Positions 6,730-9,518 of a stretch of DNA of 9,518 nucleotides are shown piece by piece; position 1 is the first letter of the stretch; each line of letters opens with the position of its first letter. A program made the position numbers and the translations under genes. The stretch lies in contig CAJOEQ010000017.1 in assembly GCA_905233515.1 (NCBI GenBank), forward strand, positions 1 to 9,518. The letters run 5' to 3'. The DNA comes from an uncultured Synergistales bacterium. Its GTDB lineage: Bacteria; Synergistota; Synergistia; Synergistales; Aminobacteriaceae. The notes beneath the pieces were generated by a model. The model saw only the letters and a list, made by a program, of their open reading frames with translations. It was not told the DNA's origin and did no database searches.

Positions 6730-6732
6730 TCA

Positions 6733-7059
6733 ATGAAGCGTTTATTTTGTGCATTTGCTTTAGTGTTATTGCTAGTCGGATCGGCCTTTGCTTTGAGTGA
6801 TGCTGATTATAAAATTTTACGCAAGAATTCACCCGAATTTTTACAGGCTGATAGAGAATTGAGTCAAGTATGGGACGACTTGAAAGATGTATTATCAGGC
6901 CGCGAATTTGATAAACTCAGAAAAGAACAGCGTCAATGGATTAAATCAGGACGAGACAAGGCAGCAAGAAAATTAATGCGTGATGAGGGCTATACTTTTG
7001 AAGAGGCCTATACTGAAGCAACCCGCGCAAGAGTCGAGACTCTCAAGAAATATTATTAG
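6733..7059 (+). CDS. Small secreted LprI/DUF1311-like protein
   Basis: 108 residues with a clear signal peptide: basic MKR, a hydrophobic core to about residue 17, and a likely cut after SAFA (20). The mature 88 residues are almost all helical and highly charged. The stretch ADRELSQVWDDL (39-50), then LRKEQRQWIKSGRDKA (62-77) and a closing helix (EATRARVETLKKYY) match the pattern of the LprI N-terminal/DUF1311 family (L...Y..L, LR..QR.W...RD). That family includes a mycobacterial lysozyme inhibitor and many periplasmic proteins. Typical members carry paired cysteines; here the only Cys (6) is in the signal peptide. AGGAGGT (6717-6723) lies about 10 nt upstream, overlapping the end of the TMEM43 gene, so the two form an operon. 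Function is not established. Confidence 0.82.
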   Translation: MKRLFCAFALVLLLVGSAFALSDADYKILRKNSPEFLQADRELSQVWDDLKDVLSGREFDKLRKEQRQWIKSGRDKAARKLMRDEGYTFEEAYTEATRARVETLKKYY

Positions 7060-7069
7060 CAAATTAACA

Positions 7070-7109
7070 CGGGAGGAGCTATTAATAAACTTCTCCCGCA
7101 AAAATTTTT
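7070..7109. terminator. Hairpin terminator between convergent genes
   Basis: CGGGAGGAG (7070-7078) pairs with CTTCTCCCG (7090-7098) with one G-T wobble and an 11-nt loop. On the plus strand CAAAAATTTTTA follows, so the T-run starts 7 nt after the stem, weaker than ideal. It lies between the LprI-like stop (7059) and the SDR stop (7122) and could serve both strands. Confidence 0.65.
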
Positions 7110-7121
7110 ATGCAGCATTTA

Positions 7122-8225
7122 TTACTTTACGCAGCGTTTTATAAGCCTGTAAATTTTCCTGATAAAATCAAGATGATAATAAAGCAAAATATATCGTAAT
7201 TTATTCTTGAATCCTGAAATCTCACTTAATTGAGCCATCTCGCCCGCCGCCCTGTCGTTAATTGCCTCAAGAGTCCAGTTAATGCCGTTAAATTCCGGAT
7301 TATCTAAGAATCTAGCAAGACAATTTTTGAGTCCTTCTTTAGCGTCAACAAAAGCCGACTCATTTATAAAGCGTGAAATTTTCGAGTTGTCAAATTTTCT
7401 GTTGAAATATCTGCAATAAATTATCTGATATTTATTACCGCAAAGAAAACTAGTACTCTTATCAGTCATCACTACGCGCGGCCTCTTCCCGAGTTTCTGT
7501 TCTAAGACATCAAGATAAATATCAAGAATTTCAGACCATTTATAGGCGTTTTTCTCAGTTATATGAAAAATTTGTGATAAAGCCTCATTTTGTCCGATTA
7601 TCGCTGCGATTCCTTCTGCGACGTTATAGCCCCATGTCATAGTAGTTACTTTGTCGGCAATGTCCCGCGAAAAAACTATACTGCGCCCGTGAAGAACGCG
7701 ATAAAATATATTTTCTTTCTCAAGGACTCCCAGCTGTAAACGCCTGTCATTATAAGTGATACTTGGCCGGATTATCGTATAATTATTTTTGCCTGAGTCA
7801 CGCAAAATATTTTCTTGTCTTGCTTTTGTCAGCGCGTATTCATCAGTCTGCAAATATTCTTTATCTTCGCAAACGTCTAAGAGTCTCGGAGTCTGTTCAG
7901 TTATCATCACTTCAGAACGAGAATAAACCCGCGCGGAACTGATAAAAATATATTGCTTAGTTCCTGATAAAAGCATGTCGGCTCGTGATTTAAATTCTTC
8001 AGTGCCATATACCATAAAATCAATAACAGCGTCCCACGTATGAGCTTGCAAAATTTTCAGTAGAAAGTCATTATTTTTTGCGTCACCTAGTATATAAGAA
8101 AGATTTTGACGCGTTGAGAGTCTTTCTTTGCGGCTGGTTACATGAACATCAAAATTTTTATCAGCTAGAATTTCCGCTAAAGGAGTACCCATCGCGCCGG
8201 TGCCTCCAAGTATTAAAACTTTCAT
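7122..8225 (-). CDS. NAD(P)-dependent epimerase/dehydratase-type extended SDR
   Basis: A 367-residue Rossmann-fold enzyme. The N-terminal dinucleotide motif is GGTGAMG (7-13), the catalytic-type Ser lies in SSARVYS (96-102), and YALTK (130-134) supplies the Tyr-xxx-Lys pair, followed by IIRPSITY (151-158). These define an extended short-chain dehydrogenase/epimerase of the kind acting on nucleotide sugars or related carbonyl substrates; the substrate cannot be read. SRKER (31-35) just after strand 2 has basic residues where NADP-dependent enzymes hold the phosphate, a weak hint of NADP use. The C-terminal region (about 340-367) is basic and amphipathic (RYILLYYHLDFIRKIYRLIK), unusual for a soluble SDR. 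AGGTGAG (8234-8240) gives an 8-nt spaced ribosome site for the ATG. It lies 17 bp after the MenD-like gene, so the two are probably one transcript and pathway. Confidence 0.88.
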   Translation of the reverse strand: MKVLILGGTGAMGTPLAEILADKNFDVHVTSRKERLSTRQNLSYILGDAKNNDFLLKILQAHTWDAVIDFMVYGTEEFKSRADMLLSGTKQYIFISSARVYSRSEVMITEQTPRLLDVCEDKEYLQTDEYALTKARQENILRDSGKNNYTIIRPSITYNDRRLQLGVLEKENIFYRVLHGRSIVFSRDIADKVTTMTWGYNVAEGIAAIIGQNEALSQIFHITEKNAYKWSEILDIYLDVLEQKLGKRPRVVMTDKSTSFLCGNKYQIIYCRYFNRKFDNSKISRFINESAFVDAKEGLKNCLARFLDNPEFNGINWTLEAINDRAAGEMAQLSEISGFKNKLRYILLYYHLDFIRKIYRLIKRCVK

Positions 8226-8242
8226 GAAATTTTCTCACCTCG

Positions 8243-9518
8243 TTACTTTTTCCCCATGAGAGATTTAATAATTTTGACTCCACGCGGGCCAACAAATTTT
8301 TTAACGACTCTTTTTGCTGCCTGTTTTGCCATAGTTTTTACTTCTTTTCGGCTGTTACAGATTAATTCAAGTGCTTTGCTTTCGTCGTGATAATCCGTGA
8401 AGACCTCGAATAAAATCGGCTTATCTGTTAATTCAGGCGTGAGAAATCTTTTAATTGACTCTTCTGCCTCGTCTTTGTTGGAAGCTGTGAGATATTCAAA
8501 GCCTAAATCCTGCGCATAATGCCTTAATAAGTCCGGTGATTTATTCCCGCTGTGTCCTGCTCCTGCTACGTAGGGAGCTGCGTCATCGCCGAGTAATATT
8601 TGCCCAGGATGACTATATAATCTGAATTCAGCTCCTCCGCCGTTGTTGATTAGCAGGATTCTAAAATTTTTGTCAAGATTTCTATTTCCAAGAGCGTTTA
8701 AATTATAGAAAAATGTCAAATCACCGAGAATGCAAAAATGAATTTTATCGCGATTAACGAGGGACATTCCCAGCGCACTCGATAAAGCCCCGTCGATTCC
8801 TCTGCAGCCTACATTTGCAATAGATATTACTGAATCAGGAAAATCAAAAAATGTCCATGCCCTTTGAGTGTTACTGCAGCCCAAATGAACGAAACTATTT
8901 GCGGGAATCTTATGCGCCATTCTTTGAGCAAGCCAAATATTAGAAAATGGAAGCTCCGGAATTTTTTGCATAACGTCATTAATATCGTCCTGACATTGTT
9001 TATAATAGTCGTCATAAATTCCCCCGTCTAAGTCTGAATAAGCCTCAAAGAAAATTTCTTCAGGAATCTGAAATACTTTCGTGAGCTTGTGAAAAGTGTC
9101 TCTTAATTCGCCGTCTTCATTGACTCGCCAGACTTCTTTTGCGTTAAAGAATCTTCCGTAGACGATATAATCTCCTGACTCTTGACCGATATGAATCAAT
9201 AAATCAATGTCAAAAATTTGCGTATTGCTCATTGATTGAGCTGCTGGGAGTGTAGCATGTACTGAATATTTGCCGTGATAGCCGCTTGAGTGATCTACAA
9301 AAACTACTGCATCATTTGAGGCGCAGAAATTATCTACTGATTGTGTTAATTCTTTGCTCCAAATTTTATGGCCGCCTGCTGTGATTGCGATTCGTCCGCT
9401 GGGTAAATCCGGCCATTTGTCATTAATTGTGTAGCGTTTAATTACTCGTTGTTCGGGGAGTTTTTCCGTATTTAATCCTGAATATCTAGTGATTAAATTT
9501 ATATGTACTGGCCCCCCC
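8243..9518 (-). CDS. MenD-like thiamine-diphosphate enzyme, 5' end outside the window
   Basis: The reading frame is open from the stop at 8243 to the right edge (95 further codons before the first ATG at 9232), so that ATG is internal and the true start is beyond 9518. The visible part is 424 codons. It begins with GPVHIN, the end of the pyrimidine-binding domain in MenD-type enzymes. A central domain follows, then the diphosphate-binding domain: LAQRMAHKIP, NVGCRGIDGALSSALG (MenD has NRG--GIDG; about 8770-8815), GDLTFFYNLNALG (GDL at 8717-8725) and NNGGG (NN at 8642-8647), the Mg-thiamine-diphosphate motif. The catalytic Glu would be in the missing N-terminal part. MenD makes SEPHCHC in menaquinone synthesis. 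The loss of the conserved Arg, the basic tail (KRVVKKFVGPRGVKIIKSLMGKK near the end) and the SDR partner suggest a related 2-oxoacid decarboxylase/ligase with another substrate, perhaps for surface glycans. True MenD is not excluded. Confidence 0.85.
   Translation of the reverse strand, partial: GGPVHINLITRYSGLNTEKLPEQRVIKRYTINDKWPDLPSGRIAITAGGHKIWSKELTQSVDNFCASNDAVVFVDHSSGYHGKYSVHATLPAAQSMSNTQIFDIDLLIHIGQESGDYIVYGRFFNAKEVWRVNEDGELRDTFHKLTKVFQIPEEIFFEAYSDLDGGIYDDYYKQCQDDINDVMQKIPELPFSNIWLAQRMAHKIPANSFVHLGCSNTQRAWTFFDFPDSVISIANVGCRGIDGALSSALGMSLVNRDKIHFCILGDLTFFYNLNALGNRNLDKNFRILLINNGGGAEFRLYSHPGQILLGDDAAPYVAGAGHSGNKSPDLLRHYAQDLGFEYLTASNKDEAEESIKRFLTPELTDKPILFEVFTDYHDESKALELICNSRKEVKTMAKQAAKRVVKKFVGPRGVKIIKSLMGKK

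Noticed and set aside
7031..7042. Inverted repeat GAGTC-GA-GACTC as a terminator
   Set aside because: It lies inside the LprI-like coding region, has only a 2-nt loop and no T-run; the hairpin at 7070-7098 is the better candidate.
5551..7059. A defence island built around the TMEM43-like protein
   Set aside because: No nuclease, toxin, nucleotide cyclase, helicase or other effector gene is linked, and the surrounding genes are housekeeping or envelope genes.
9015..9232. ATG at 9232 as the start of the MenD-like gene
   Set aside because: The frame stays open for 95 more codons to the window edge and these encode family motifs including GPVHIN; no ribosome site precedes this ATG.
9511..9518. 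C-homopolymer at the right edge as a frameshift or phase-variable tract
   Set aside because: Only seven C are visible at the very edge, it is in frame with Gly-Gly-Pro-Val-His, and its full length cannot be judged; it may be a contig end.

Overview
The window is AT-rich bacterial DNA carrying normal chromosomal housekeeping genes. It has no tRNA, rRNA, CRISPR array, transposase or phage gene. A CtsR-type repressor next to ClpC points to the Firmicutes or to a lineage sharing that stress system, such as Synergistota. The direct ctsR-clpC junction, without the arginine-kinase genes mcsA and mcsB, argues against a Bacillus-type arrangement. The taxon cannot be fixed from the sequence alone. The recurring AAAATTTTTGC intergenic signature and a MenD-like/SDR pair with basic C-terminal tails would fit an anaerobic gut-type bacterium, but that is inference.

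Layout, left to right. (1) 1-855, minus strand: def (peptide deformylase) followed after 1 bp by fmt (methionyl-tRNA formyltransferase). fmt runs off the left edge. Together they add and later remove the N-formyl group of initiator methionine. (2) 956-1375, plus strand: a small membrane-anchored protein resembling DUF3574. (3) 1404-4500, plus strand: a promoter with a candidate CtsR operator, then ctsR, clpC and a terminator that can work in both directions. This is a self-regulated heat-stress operon for the ClpC unfoldase. (4) 4511-5245, minus strand: an exported protein of unknown function. (5) 5246-5550: a 305-bp divergent spacer containing a degenerate tandem repeat and four copies of a motif, AAATTTT(T)GC-N4/6-ATTATA. 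(6) 5551-7059, plus strand: a tight two-gene operon encoding a bacterial TMEM43 (LUMA) homologue and a small secreted LprI/DUF1311-like protein, ended by a hairpin at 7070-7098. (7) 7122-9518, minus strand: an NAD(P)-dependent epimerase/reductase (extended SDR) downstream of a MenD-like thiamine-diphosphate enzyme. The MenD-like gene stays open to the right edge, so its true start lies outside the window.

The best candidates for something undescribed are the TMEM43 plus LprI-like pair behind the repeat-bearing spacer, and the MenD-like plus SDR pair. In the latter, an active-site-region arginine usual in MenD is replaced, and both proteins end in basic tails, which suggests a role other than menaquinone synthesis. 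The ctsR operon is notable for lacking mcsAB, for a Gly-to-Ser change in the heat-sensing glycine loop, and for a degenerate operator over the -35 box. No complete new defence or mobile system is visible.
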